Assembly: GCA_018241965.1 (NCBI GenBank)
Contig: JAFECS010000007.1
Coordinates: 30,227 to 74,749 of the forward strand
Direction of reading: 5' to 3'
Length of the DNA: 44,523 bases
From: Pseudomonadota bacterium
GTDB lineage: Bacteria; Pseudomonadota; Gammaproteobacteria; Berkiellales; Berkiellaceae
Both the position numbers and the translations under genes were made by a program. Below, piece by piece: positions 1 through 8,386 of this stretch (positions are counted from its first letter, which is position 1; each line of letters starts with the position of its first letter). A model generated the notes under the pieces. The model ran no database searches, was not told where the DNA came from, and worked only from the letters and a program-made list of their open reading frames with translations.

Positions 1-383
1 TTTTGATCATCTATATTTTCCGAGTGCTGCAAGGGCATATAAAAAAATAAGCGTTCAACGAGATTTAAGTCTTTATCTAATTTATGCTCTATTGCTTGTT
101 TTGAAGCAGCTAGCGCCAAGGGGTCTTGGGAAAATGCTAAAGGGGTATTGCGGTAAATATTTCTGGAGAATTGATCTAGTAAAATAATGTAGGCCAAACA
201 ACTACGCGGAAATTTTAGCCAAATATCTAAATCGCCTTTTGCTGCTAAATGATGCAAGTCTTCAAATCGGCTTCTTATCTGTTCATCAAATTCAGGATTA
301 GCACTAAACCACTTGGTTTTATCGCACCCAAACCAGAAATGTAATACTTCATTCACTTTTTCTAGCATAAAATTGTCAGCCAT
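1..383 (-). CDS. DUF924 family protein, 3' part cut off by window edge
   Basis: The first 127 codons of a minus-strand gene that runs off the left edge. The reading frame is open throughout and carries the DUF924 signature: an early LHFWFG motif around residues 14-19, then a stretch around residues 67-90 reading LLDQFSRNIYRNTPLAF followed by QDPLA. Family members are about 180-200 residues, helical and TPR-like, and their biochemical function is not known. The start is taken at the ATG at 383; an in-frame ATG at 392 is an alternative and neither has a strong ribosome-binding site. The gene diverges from ygfZ across about 90 bases. The family call is secure; the function is unknown. Confidence 0.82.
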   Translation of the reverse strand, partial: MADNFMLEKVNEVLHFWFGCDKTKWFSANPEFDEQIRSRFEDLHHLAAKGDLDIWLKFPRSCLAYIILLDQFSRNIYRNTPLAFSQDPLALAASKQAIEHKLDKDLNLVERLFFYMPLQHSENIDDQ

Positions 384-447
384 ATAACCCATTAATCGAA
401 TGGGGGTTGCCTGTGTTAAAAACGCTCTCTACCATATCACTACCTTT

Positions 448-453
448 TATAAT
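448..453 (+). promoter_or_regulatory. Possible -10 element for ygfZ
   Basis: A perfect TATAAT lies 20 bases before the ATG at 474. No convincing -35 hexamer is seen 16-18 bases upstream. If it is used, transcription would begin near 460, which rules out an upstream TTG start at 453. Confidence 0.35.
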
Positions 454-473
454 TGACTAGAGAACAATGTCCC

Positions 474-1511
474 ATGTCGCAGTACTGGCAAGATTTCCTC
501 AATGCACAGGGCTACTTTAATTTGCAAGCACAAACGCTGAATGCTTTATCTCATCAAAATTGTTTAACCGCCCTAACGAGCCTTGGTTTGCTTAGCATTG
601 CGGGAAGCGATGCTAAAAAGTTTTTACAAGGTCAAGTAACTTGTAACCTCGATGATGTCACCCTAAATCAAAGCAAATTAGGTGCCTATTGTAACCTCAA
701 AGGCAGAATGCAAAGTCTTTTTAGGATCTATAGGCAAAATAATGAGACTCAAGAAAGCTATTATTTAGCGTTACCCCAAACCATGCTTGGCCAAACACAG
801 CTTGTTTTTAAAAAATATGCGCTTTTTTCTAAAGTTACTATCGAAATCGAACAACATCAGGTTGGCCTGGGATTTTTTGGCGAGAATATTACAACAGCGC
901 TACAAGAATCGTTCCCAGAAATAGCGTCATTGCAGCAACCCTATGACTATGTGATCAAAGGGGCCAGCAAAGGCAATGTTTCCATCACACGATTACCTTC
1001 GCACTATCCGCGCTATGAGATCTGGGGCTCCCCTACAGATATGGCTGAGCTATGGACCAAACATGCAGCAAACTGCCATAGGGTGCTACCTCAAGCTTGG
1101 GAATTGCTGGACATACAGTCAGGAGTTCCAACCATTTATCCGCAAACGAGCGAAGAAGTCCTACCCCATCATGCAAACCTGTCTATTCTCAATGGCATAA
1201 GCTACACAAAAGGATGTTACTTAGGGCAAGAAATTATTGCCCGTATGCAATATCGCGGGAAAATTAAAAAGCACTTATACCGTGCTTTTATTCAAGGGAC
1301 TCAAGATATACCCGAGCCTGGGACATTGGTATATTGCAAAGCAGACGCTCCCGCTGAGCCAGGCCTTGTTTTACGAGCAGCTGAAAATGCTTCTGAAAAC
1401 ATAGAGTTATTAATAGTGTTAGATGACCAATTTAATAATTTTGAAAATGTTTTTTTATATTCAGCTGATGGACCAAAGATTCATCGCCTAGACTTATCTT
1501 ATACTTGGTAA
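474..1511 (+). CDS. ygfZ: YgfZ, folate-binding Fe-S/tRNA-modification protein
   Basis: About 345 residues, GcvT-like fold. The diagnostic YgfZ motif KGCYLGQEIIARMQYRG is present in the C-terminal half and includes the Cys needed by the family. YgfZ uses tetrahydrofolate and supports certain Fe-S enzymes, including the tRNA methylthiolase MiaB, in the cytoplasm. That role comes from work on the E. coli family, not from this sequence. The frame opens at a TTG at 453, but the ATG at 474 is preferred: it gives the usual N-terminus and lies just after a TATAAT box. The gene ends 77 bases before the HDOD gene and may be cotranscribed with it. Confidence 0.9.
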   Translation: MSQYWQDFLNAQGYFNLQAQTLNALSHQNCLTALTSLGLLSIAGSDAKKFLQGQVTCNLDDVTLNQSKLGAYCNLKGRMQSLFRIYRQNNETQESYYLALPQTMLGQTQLVFKKYALFSKVTIEIEQHQVGLGFFGENITTALQESFPEIASLQQPYDYVIKGASKGNVSITRLPSHYPRYEIWGSPTDMAELWTKHAANCHRVLPQAWELLDIQSGVPTIYPQTSEEVLPHHANLSILNGISYTKGCYLGQEIIARMQYRGKIKKHLYRAFIQGTQDIPEPGTLVYCKADAPAEPGLVLRAAENASENIELLIVLDDQFNNFENVFLYSADGPKIHRLDLSYTW

Positions 1512-1519
1512 GTCATGAT

Positions 1520-1542
1520 TTTGATGACAGGAAGTCATCAAA
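1520..1542. repeat. Inverted repeat after ygfZ stop
   Basis: A perfect 9-bp inverted repeat (TTTGATGAC / GTCATCAAA, 5-base loop) begins 8 bases after the ygfZ stop codon. No T-run follows, so it is not a classic rho-independent terminator. It may mark the 3' end of the ygfZ transcript or be an operator ahead of the HDOD gene. Confidence 0.45.
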
Positions 1543-1588
1543 TTGAGCAAAACAATATCGATTAAAGGTTTTACATTAAGGAAGTAGC

Positions 1589-2434
1589 ATGAAGGCATCA
1601 CAAGAATCAACAAATACCATCCTCAACGAAATTCTAGAAAATATTGAAAAGAATCGTTTGCCTTTACCCACACAACCTAAAATCGCAATGGCTATCCAAG
1701 AACTTTGTGAAAACCCTAATGTGAGCATTGAAGAGCTTAATGAGGTTATTGGTAGAGATCCAGGATTAACAGCGCGCATTATTCGTATAGCTAATAGCCC
1801 CTTGGTACGTGGACGTGTTTCCATTAATACTTTAAAAACAGCTATCAGCCGCCTAGGTACCAGTTTCGTTGCCAATATGTCTATTGGTCTTGCTATGGAA
1901 CAATTATTTTGCGCTAAGAACAAAGTTATAGAAGAAAAAATGCGTCAAGCATGGCAACATAGCGGTGAAGTGGCTGCAGCCTCTTATGTATTGGCAAATT
2001 TTTCTAAAGCTTTTCCTCCTGAAGAAGCCATGCTAGCCGGATTGTTGCATGAAATTGGCATATTGCCTATTTTGACTTTTGCAGAAAAAAATAGCGAGAT
2101 AGTGCAAGATCCCGAACTGTTTGAGATACTTATTCAAAAATTCAGTCACGATTTAGGCGAATCTATTCTCACCAGCTGGCAATTCCCGCGTTACATTGCC
2201 GAAGTGCCTAAATTAATGGCCGATATGTATAGAAATATCCCTCAGCCTGATCTCGCTGATATAGTGCTAGTAGCAAAACTGCATGCCTTAAAAAATACCA
2301 ACAGTCCTTTAAACAAAATAAATAAAATAGATTTACCTGCTTATCAGCGCTTGAAGTTAGATCCACTTAAGGATCTAACGGATGATCCAGAAATTGCGAA
2401 AAAGCTAGATGAAGTTTCTACGCTTTTTGCTTAG
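1589..2434 (+). CDS. HDOD domain protein (signalling/regulatory)
   Basis: 281 residues, essentially one HDOD domain. The conserved opening is visible around residues 25-75: LPTQPKIAMAI, then a segment ending IGRDPGLTARIIRIANSP. An HD-like LLHEIG lies near residue 151. HDOD proteins are HD-superfamily relatives that usually lack phosphohydrolase activity and act in signal transduction or regulation of motility and stress; no partner output domain is present here. The start is well supported by AAGGAAG four bases before the ATG. The gene is convergent with lysS, and the gap between them holds a palindromic repeat. The specific role is unknown. Confidence 0.88.
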   Translation: MKASQESTNTILNEILENIEKNRLPLPTQPKIAMAIQELCENPNVSIEELNEVIGRDPGLTARIIRIANSPLVRGRVSINTLKTAISRLGTSFVANMSIGLAMEQLFCAKNKVIEEKMRQAWQHSGEVAAASYVLANFSKAFPPEEAMLAGLLHEIGILPILTFAEKNSEIVQDPELFEILIQKFSHDLGESILTSWQFPRYIAEVPKLMADMYRNIPQPDLADIVLVAKLHALKNTNSPLNKINKIDLPAYQRLKLDPLKDLTDDPEIAKKLDEVSTLFA

Positions 2435-2440
2435 ATTATG

Positions 2441-2543
2441 ATTCCCCCTCATCCGGCCTACGGCCACCTTCTCCCACAAGGGGAGAAGGAAAGATCATCT
2501 TGTTCCCTCTCCCCTTGCGGGAGAGGGTTAGGGTGAGGGGAAT
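2441..2543. repeat. Palindromic repeat, locus A (two-hairpin form)
   Basis: Full two-hairpin element between convergent HDOD and lysS genes. The ends are inverted repeats: ATTCCCCCTCATCC at 2441 and GGGTGAGGGGAAT ending at 2543. Inside are GGCC-TAC-GGCC, hairpin 1 (CCTTCTCCC 2467-2475 / GGGGAGAAGG 2480-2489) and hairpin 2 (CCCTCTCCCC 2505-2514 / GGGAGAGGG 2519-2527). Its position suggests a bidirectional terminator role. It has no coding capacity of its own. Confidence 0.9.
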
Positions 2544-2561
2544 AAATTTAGTTTTACTTAA

Positions 2562-4079
2562 TTAATCTTGTACCACATGGCGCATTTGCGGGAACAATAT
2601 AACGTCCCGAATGGACGGGGAATCGGTAAATAGCATCACTAGTCTATCAATACCTATTCCCTCTCCTGCTGTTGGCGCTAAACCATGCTCAAGGGCAACA
2701 ATATAATCGGCATCATAATGCATCGCCTCATTATCCCCTAAGGCTAATTGAGAGGCTTGATGCTTAAATCGCGCTGCCTGATCATCAGGATCGTTGAGCT
2801 CTGAGAATCCATTGGCAATTTCGCGCCCTCCCACAAAAAACTCAAAGCGATCAGCAATTTCAGGGTTTTGATTATTGCATCTGGCTAAAGGCGATACTTC
2901 AATGGGGTATTCAGTGATAAACGTGGGCGCATGTAATTTTTCTTCAACCGTTTTTTCAAAGATCTCAATGAGCACTTTACCAATGCCATATTCAGGTTTA
3001 ATCATGGTTCCCAAACTAACCGCATATTCAGTTAGTTTTTGTAAATTATTCATATCTTGTGCTTTAAGCGCAGGATTAAAATGTAATACCGCTTCTTTTA
3101 CGGTCATGCGCTTAAAGGGCTTTGAAAAATCATAGGTTTCATCCTGATACGTTATCTCCATGGTACCAAGTACTTTTTGCGCTAAATGTTTCATTAATTC
3201 TTCTGTAAAATCCATCATGTCATGATAATCAGCATACGCTTGATAAAATTCTACCATGGTAAATTCAGGATTGTGACGGGTTGAAAGTCCTTCATTTCTA
3301 AAATTACGATTAATTTCAAAAACTCTTTCAAAACCACCTACAACAAGACGTTTTAAATATAATTCAGGCGCTATACGAAGATATAATGTCATATCCAGTG
3401 CATTATGATGGGTAATAAAAGGCCTTGCTGTTGCGCCCCCAGGAATAGGATGCATCATCGGCGTTTCCACTTCCATGTACTGATGGTTTGCAAAAAATTC
3501 ACGCATGGTTTGAATTATTTTAGCGCGAATTTTAAAAGTTTTGCGTGATTTTTCATTGGTAACAATGTCTAGGTAGCGTTGACGATAACGCATTTCTTGA
3601 TCCGTCAAGCCATGATATTTTTCAGGCATAGGACGCAAAGCTTTAGTTAATAATTCCACCTTATTGGCGCGTACAGACAATTCTTGAGTTTTGGTTTTAA
3701 ATAAAACCCCTTCAATGCCAATGATATCCCCCAAATCCCAATGCTTGAAATCTTCATAAACACCTTCAGGCAAATCGTCTTGTCGCAAATAGACTTGCAT
3801 TTGACCTGACATATCTTGAATGTTCACAAAGCTGGCCTTACCCATATGGCGGCGCGTCATAATTCTGCCGGCCATTTTCACTGCAATAGGTTTTGCTTCA
3901 AACTCTTGATTTTCTAGCTTGCCATATTCTGCATGCACACAAGCGGCTAAAACATCGCGCCTAAAGCTATTGGGATAAGCATTCCCTTTATCACGCAAAG
4001 CTTTCAGTTTTTCGCGCCGTTGACGGATTTGTTCGTTAACATCTTCAACTGTATTTTCAGTATTAATTTCTTGCGACAT
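2562..4079 (-). CDS. lysS: Lysyl-tRNA synthetase, class II
   Basis: 505 residues, the usual length for bacterial LysS. An N-terminal OB-fold anticodon-binding domain (about residues 60-150) is followed by the class II catalytic core. Motif 2 is seen as [20 protein letters not shown] and motif 3 as [11 protein letters not shown] near the C-terminus. It charges tRNA-Lys in the cytoplasm. The ATG at 4079 lies only two bases after the prfB stop, so the two are almost certainly cotranscribed and translationally coupled; prfB-lysS is the order in E. coli. A palindromic repeat lies just downstream and is the likely transcript end. Confidence 0.97.
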   Translation of the reverse strand: MSQEINTENTVEDVNEQIRQRREKLKALRDKGNAYPNSFRRDVLAACVHAEYGKLENQEFEAKPIAVKMAGRIMTRRHMGKASFVNIQDMSGQMQVYLRQDDLPEGVYEDFKHWDLGDIIGIEGVLFKTKTQELSVRANKVELLTKALRPMPEKYHGLTDQEMRYRQRYLDIVTNEKSRKTFKIRAKIIQTMREFFANHQYMEVETPMMHPIPGGATARPFITHHNALDMTLYLRIAPELYLKRLVVGGFERVFEINRNFRNEGLSTRHNPEFTMVEFYQAYADYHDMMDFTEELMKHLAQKVLGTMEITYQDETYDFSKPFKRMTVKEAVLHFNPALKAQDMNNLQKLTEYAVSLGTMIKPEYGIGKVLIEIFEKTVEEKLHAPTFITEYPIEVSPLARCNNQNPEIADRFEFFVGGREIANGFSELNDPDDQAARFKHQASQLALGDNEAMHYDADYIVALEHGLAPTAGEGIGIDRLVMLFTDSPSIRDVILFPQMRHVVQD

Positions 4080-4081
4080 AA

Positions 4082-5180
4082 TTATAATCCACTCTTTAAA
4101 CTGGCTGTCATAAACATTTCTAAAAGATTCCCATCTAATACCCCTTGGGTATTAGATGTTTCAACGCCGGTACGCAGATCTTTAACCCGAGAATCATCCA
4201 GAACATAAGATCGGATCTGAGAGCCCCAACCGATATCTGATTTATTTTGTTCCAAGGTTGCTTGCTCTGCCTGGCGTTTTCGCATTTCCAATTCGTATAA
4301 CTTTGCCTTTAATTGGCTCATGGCTTCAGAACGATTTTTGTGCTGTGATCTGTCGCTTTGACATTGCACCACAATACCCGTTGGTAAATGGGTAATTCGA
4401 ATAGCAGAATCAGTTCTGTTTACATGCTGACCACCTGCACCACTGGCTCTATAAGTATCTACCCGTAAATCTGCTGGATTAATAACAATATCAATGCTGT
4501 CATCCACAATAGGAGAAACAAACACCGCAGCAAAAGAGGTATGGCGCCGGTTACCTGAATCAAAGGGTGATTTACGTACTAAACGATGCACCCCAGTTTC
4601 TGTTCGTAACCAGCCATAGGCATATTCACCTTCTACCTTAATGGTGACACTTTTTATACCAGCAACTTCTCCGCTTGACGCTTCTTGTAATGTTGCTTTA
4701 AAACCTTTACGCTCACACCAACGTAAATACATACGTAGCAACATTTCTGCCCAATCTTGCGCTTCGGTTCCGCCTGAGCCTGCCTGAATGTCTACATAGG
4801 CGTCATTAGCATCTAATTGTCCGGCAAACATTCTTCGAAATTCTAGATCTTCGACTATTTTCTCTAAACGCTCGCCTTCAGCTTCTAAATCGTTAAACGC
4901 TTGATTATCATCTTCTTCTTTAGCAATTAATAAAAGCTCTAGTGCTTCTTCTAAATCATTAGAGGTGTCTTTAATGAGTTTTACAATTTTTTCTAACTGT
5001 ACACGCTCTTTACCTAGGGCTTGTGCATTTTCAGGCGAATCCCAAATACCGGGAGACTCTAGCATCACCGTGACTTCTTCTAAACGCTCTGTTTTAGTTT
5101 CGAAGTCAAAGATACCCCCGAAGTTCGGCCATACGTTTAATGAGATCTTTTAACTTACTTTGTAGCGGTGCAATTTCCAC
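4082..5180 (-). CDS. prfB: Peptide chain release factor 2 with programmed +1 frameshift
   Basis: The reading frame is split: 24 codons from a GTG at 5180 end at an in-frame TGA (5108-5106), and translation resumes in the +1 frame from 5107 to the stop at 4082. The joined product is 365 residues, exactly the E. coli RF2 length. It carries the SPF stop-codon recognition tripeptide (in RKSPFDSG) and the GGQ motif that triggers peptide release ([14 protein letters not shown]). RF2 reads UGA and UAA. The GTG start has AGGT seven bases upstream and lies 11 bases after recJ. Calling the gene from the first ATG/GTG in the downstream frame (about 5068) would lose the N-terminal helix. Confidence 0.97.
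5105..5120 (-). promoter_or_regulatory. RF2 autoregulatory +1 frameshift site
   Basis: On the minus strand the site reads CGGGGGTATCTTTGAC, nearly identical to the E. coli prfB site. It combines a Shine-Dalgarno-like GGGGG three bases before the slippery CTT, the CTT slip codon, and UGA followed by C, a weak termination context. When RF2 is scarce the ribosome slips +1 and full-length RF2 is made. Confidence 0.97.
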
Positions 5181-5191
5181 GTTTTTACCTA

Positions 5192-6961
5192 TTATTCCTC
5201 TAACTCTAGGTGAACTATCTGGCAATTGAGCTTTCTTTGCCCCCTAAAGGTTTGCAACTTAGGAGCAAAAACAACTTTTACTTTGTCACCAACCCTCACA
5301 GACAAGGGTTCATTCGCGCGTTTACAATTAAACCAAACAGCCTCGAACCAGAGATCTTCTACAGCAAGCCCTACCCTGGCATGGGTTTTCGTTTGCCCAA
5401 GCAAATCCAGGCTGACGATTTTACCACTTAACTCAAAAGTCGGAAATTCAAATTCACGACCAAAAGGCTCAAGTTTGCTCACTAACTCTTCGGCGAAATT
5501 GATGGTAAGATCATCAAGATTAAATTTCCCATCTGTCCAAATGACTGGGCCAAAAAGCGCTTCGGGGTAGTCTTCTTGAAGTACTGTTTCAAATAACTGC
5601 GCAAATTTATCGAATTTCGCCCGTTGTATCGTCAGGCCCGCAGCGCCTTGGTGTCCGCCAAAGCGCTCCATCACGGTAGGGTCTTGCGTAGCAACCTTTT
5701 GCAATACTTGCTTTAAATGCACACCTTCAACGGAACGCGCCGATCCTGTTAACAACAAAGGTTCATTATCTTTTGCACAAAAGATAATAATCGGTCTGCC
5801 AAAAAGATCTTTCAAACGGCTAGCTGAGATCCCATGCACACCTGCGTGGCCATCTTCTAAAAAGATGCATAATCCTCTTTTACCTTGTTGGTATTGTTTA
5901 AGCCCTTCCACAAGAGCAAGTTGCGTAATATTATCTTGAATACTTTTTCTTTGCGCATTTTGCTCTTGCAAATGCGTTATCCACTGCGCTGCTTGTTCGT
6001 CATTTTCAGATAGCAAATAACTCACAGAGCCAAAAGCACAAGAAAGTCTGCCATCACTGTTAAGTAAAGGGCCAATTTTAAACCCTAGATCTTCAGATGA
6101 TAAAGGCAGCGAAAGTTGGCTTAATATTGCACGCCAACAAGGTCTTAATCCTTGTTGGATGAGTTTCATGCCATAGGCTACTACGGCGCGGTTATTTCTG
6201 CTTCTTGCGATACTCACACAATCAGCAATAGTCCCTACAGCAACAAAATCTAAACAAGGGGCAAGCGAAGGGATTTCTTTGCCCCTTGCCACCAACGCTT
6301 GTCTGGTTGCTGCCATCAATAACCAGGCAACCATGCAACCAGCTATGTAGCGATCAGGATAGTGACAATCTTCTCGGGTGGGATTAAGTACTGCCAAAGC
6401 GCTTTTTGGAATGCCACTGGCTGGTATTTCATGATGATCAGTCACAATCACATCAATACCCACCTTTTTTAGCTCTGCTATTTGGTCTTCGTCCGATGAG
6501 CCATTATCTGCAGTAATGATAAGCGTTGGCCTGGGTGAATCTTCTAAAATTCTGTTTACCACCGAACGTGAAAGCCCATATCCTTCTTTTAAACGATGAC
6601 CAATATAAGACTTGAGTCTTGAAGGACTGTGTCCAAAATATTCGGTTAAAGCAACAACTAAAACAGCATGGCTGGTTTGCCCATCACAATCATGATCGGT
6701 TTCTATACCAATGACTTCATTATTTTCTAAAGCTTGTATTATTCTAGAAACGGCTTTTTCAATATCAGCAAGCTGCTGTGGAGAATCAAGTGATTTAAGT
6801 TTAGGTGATAATAATTCTTTTGGAGAAACATCTTCTAAAAAGGGGCGAGAAGCGATAATACGAGCAATCAGCGCAGACACCCCCTCCTCAAGAGATTGGT
6901 TTTCACGTTTTGTATCTACTGTGCGTTGTTTTATTTTTGGTCTAGGTAAATCTTTTATCAT
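5192..6961 (-). CDS. recJ: Single-stranded-DNA-specific exonuclease RecJ
   Basis: 589 residues. DHH-family motifs are seen in order: DHDCDG (motif I, about residue 93), ADNGSSDE (motif II), VTDHHEIP (motif III, the DHH), then the DHHA1 signature GGHQGAAG near residue 440 and a C-terminal OB-like domain. RecJ degrades single-stranded DNA 5' to 3' in recombinational and mismatch repair. Motif I reads DHDCDG where E. coli has DFDADG; the three aspartates are kept, so activity is expected. The N-terminus and linker are diverged from E. coli RecJ. It lies 7 bases after the COG4255-like gene and 11 bases before prfB, matching the known recJ-prfB-lysS order. Confidence 0.93.
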   Translation of the reverse strand: MIKDLPRPKIKQRTVDTKRENQSLEEGVSALIARIIASRPFLEDVSPKELLSPKLKSLDSPQQLADIEKAVSRIIQALENNEVIGIETDHDCDGQTSHAVLVVALTEYFGHSPSRLKSYIGHRLKEGYGLSRSVVNRILEDSPRPTLIITADNGSSDEDQIAELKKVGIDVIVTDHHEIPASGIPKSALAVLNPTREDCHYPDRYIAGCMVAWLLMAATRQALVARGKEIPSLAPCLDFVAVGTIADCVSIARSRNNRAVVAYGMKLIQQGLRPCWRAILSQLSLPLSSEDLGFKIGPLLNSDGRLSCAFGSVSYLLSENDEQAAQWITHLQEQNAQRKSIQDNITQLALVEGLKQYQQGKRGLCIFLEDGHAGVHGISASRLKDLFGRPIIIFCAKDNEPLLLTGSARSVEGVHLKQVLQKVATQDPTVMERFGGHQGAAGLTIQRAKFDKFAQLFETVLQEDYPEALFGPVIWTDGKFNLDDLTINFAEELVSKLEPFGREFEFPTFELSGKIVSLDLLGQTKTHARVGLAVEDLWFEAVWFNCKRANEPLSVRVGDKVKVVFAPKLQTFRGQRKLNCQIVHLELEE

Positions 6962-6968
6962 ATTTGAC

Positions 6969-7955
6969 TTATTTTAAATTATAACGCCAAAAAAATTTAA
7001 TATTTATATTATTCACATGGTAAGTTGTGCCTTGCCCACCAATAAACTCTACATCTTTTAATTTGGACAAAGCTTTGACAAGTGGTTCAAACCATTGTTG
7101 TTCATAGTGTACAAGCTGATCTTCAAAACCTTCTTGGTTCTGATTCATTGCTTGTTTATAAAATCTATCATCATAAATAAGTATATTTTGATAGGACCTA
7201 TCTATATCATTAAAGTGTAATGGCAGTGGCAATACTTTGCTTTTGGCTAAACGCCCTAGCCCTTTTATAACCCAATTATCTGTATAAACAGCATCAAATG
7301 AAGACTGAATTGATTTGGGTAAAGCACCCATACCCCAAAACCATACAGAAGATAACAACTGTTTATGTTGCAGGTCGCGCATTTTATTCACTTCACAATT
7401 TTGCAATTGCATTTGACACATGGTAATTAAGCGATTCCAATAAGCTGAATTTTCGCCCCTGGGTAATAGTTTAGTTAAATCTTTATTTAAAACATCCAAC
7501 ATGTCTTGTGCCACAAGCGTTTTGTTATTTTCACAAACACACAACCAATCCAAGGTAGTATTGTCATAAAGGGTTAAACCTTCTTCCAGAAATAATGGTG
7601 CTAAGCTCACTTTAAGGGCATCTAACTCTTGGTTATTTAAAGAGAGATGATCATTGCCTAGTATATAGGCAGTTTGATGGGTAACCAAACACTCAACCAA
7701 CGAAGCGAAGCACCAGTTGTCTGTATTGTTCTCATTAATGAGATCTTGTGAAAACGCAGCTAAGGCAGCACTTTGTAGGGGTCCTTCTCCTAATCCTTGA
7801 AAACAGTGATGAATCACTTGCATTTGGGTAGTTGGACCAGGTACTTTACCCGCTCTAGAAAGGAGTTTTATGAGCATGGGCGTACAACTTGCCAACATCG
7901 TTTTAAACTCTGGCAATAACAATCCCGGAAGAAAATAAGTAATTTGAGGTTTCAT
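6969..7955 (-). CDS. COG4255/RpfE-like protein (alkaline-phosphatase/phosphoglycerate mutase-like)
   Basis: 328 residues, no signal peptide. It has an N-terminal FLPGLLLP motif, a mid-protein segment around residues 167-190 with a Trp-Asn-Arg turn and QMQLQNCEVN, then SSVWFWGMGALP near residue 207. This pattern matches the COG4255 family, often annotated as a cofactor-independent phosphoglycerate mutase-like or RpfE-type regulatory protein and commonly found beside recJ in beta- and gammaproteobacteria. The metal-binding residues of true phosphoglycerate mutases are not evident, so catalysis should not be assumed. It is the first gene of the recJ-prfB-lysS operon and diverges from the Mth938-like gene. 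Confidence 0.72.
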   Translation of the reverse strand: MKPQITYFLPGLLLPEFKTMLASCTPMLIKLLSRAGKVPGPTTQMQVIHHCFQGLGEGPLQSAALAAFSQDLINENNTDNWCFASLVECLVTHQTAYILGNDHLSLNNQELDALKVSLAPLFLEEGLTLYDNTTLDWLCVCENNKTLVAQDMLDVLNKDLTKLLPRGENSAYWNRLITMCQMQLQNCEVNKMRDLQHKQLLSSVWFWGMGALPKSIQSSFDAVYTDNWVIKGLGRLAKSKVLPLPLHFNDIDRSYQNILIYDDRFYKQAMNQNQEGFEDQLVHYEQQWFEPLVKALSKLKDVEFIGGQGTTYHVNNINIKFFWRYNLK

Positions 7956-7958
7956 AAT

Positions 7959-7986
7959 TTGTTAGGTAAACCAATTATGTTATAAT
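7959..7986 (+). promoter_or_regulatory. Sigma70-like promoter of the Mth938-like gene
   Basis: TTGTTA (7959-7964), a 16-base spacer and a perfect TATAAT (7981-7986). The predicted start near 7993 leaves a leader of about 25 bases before the ATG at 8018. Confidence 0.55.
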
Positions 7987-7989
7987 TGG
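7971..7989. repeat. 19-bp inverted repeat spanning the -10 box (operator-like)
   Basis: CCAATTAT and ATAATTGG flank a 3-base centre (7979-7981), a perfect 8-bp inverted repeat laid over the -10 hexamer between two divergent genes. The arrangement is that of a dimeric repressor site, but no regulator is identified. Confidence 0.5.
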
Positions 7990-8017
7990 CATAAAACTAA
8001 GAAGCAAAGAGTATACC

Positions 8018-8386
8018 ATGATAATACAAGAAGATGATTCACAAGCGACAATGCAAATACAAAGATATGAGCCAGGTGCGCTGTGGGTCAATAAAAAATG
8101 CTATGAACATAGTGTTATCATCAAACCTCACAGCATCACGCCATGGGACGTGCAAAGTTGTGCCCTGCTTAAAGTACAAGATTTTGAGTCACTTTTTAAT
8201 CCCAAAGTCCAAATTATTCTATTAGGCACCGGCGCCAAGCTTATTGTGCCAGAATCCTCTTTATTACGTGAACTATTTAAAAAAGGCATTGGTGTGGAAT
8301 TTATGGATACCCGTAGAGCTTGTCATACTTTTACCATACTAGCAGCTGAACAGCGCAATGTTGCTGCCTGTATTTTGATTATTTAG
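8018..8386 (+). CDS. Mth938-like domain protein (NDUFAF3/DUF498 family)
   Basis: 122 residues. The conserved core IILLGTGAKLIVP (about residues 66-78) is followed by GIGVEFMDTRRACHTFTIL and then the AEQRNVAACIL segment, as in Xcc1710 and Mth938. The mitochondrial homologue NDUFAF3 assists complex I assembly; the bacterial role is unproven. Family members often lie next to recJ and prfB-type clusters. The start is set by the ATG at 8018, with a weak AAGAG upstream and a good promoter. Its stop overlaps the stop of the convergent downstream gene by 8 bases. Confidence 0.82.
   Translation: MIIQEDDSQATMQIQRYEPGALWVNKKCYEHSVIIKPHSITPWDVQSCALLKVQDFESLFNPKVQIILLGTGAKLIVPESSLLRELFKKGIGVEFMDTRRACHTFTILAAEQRNVAACILII

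Noticed and set aside
453..473. Upstream TTG start for ygfZ
   Set aside because: A TATAAT overlaps the TTG and the ATG at 474 gives the usual N-terminus.
1576..1923. 115-aa minus-strand frame inside the HDOD gene
   Set aside because: Antisense shadow of a well-supported HDOD gene.
5192..6961. RecJ as inactive because motif I is DHDCDG
   Set aside because: The three aspartates and the DHH motif are kept; only non-catalytic positions differ.
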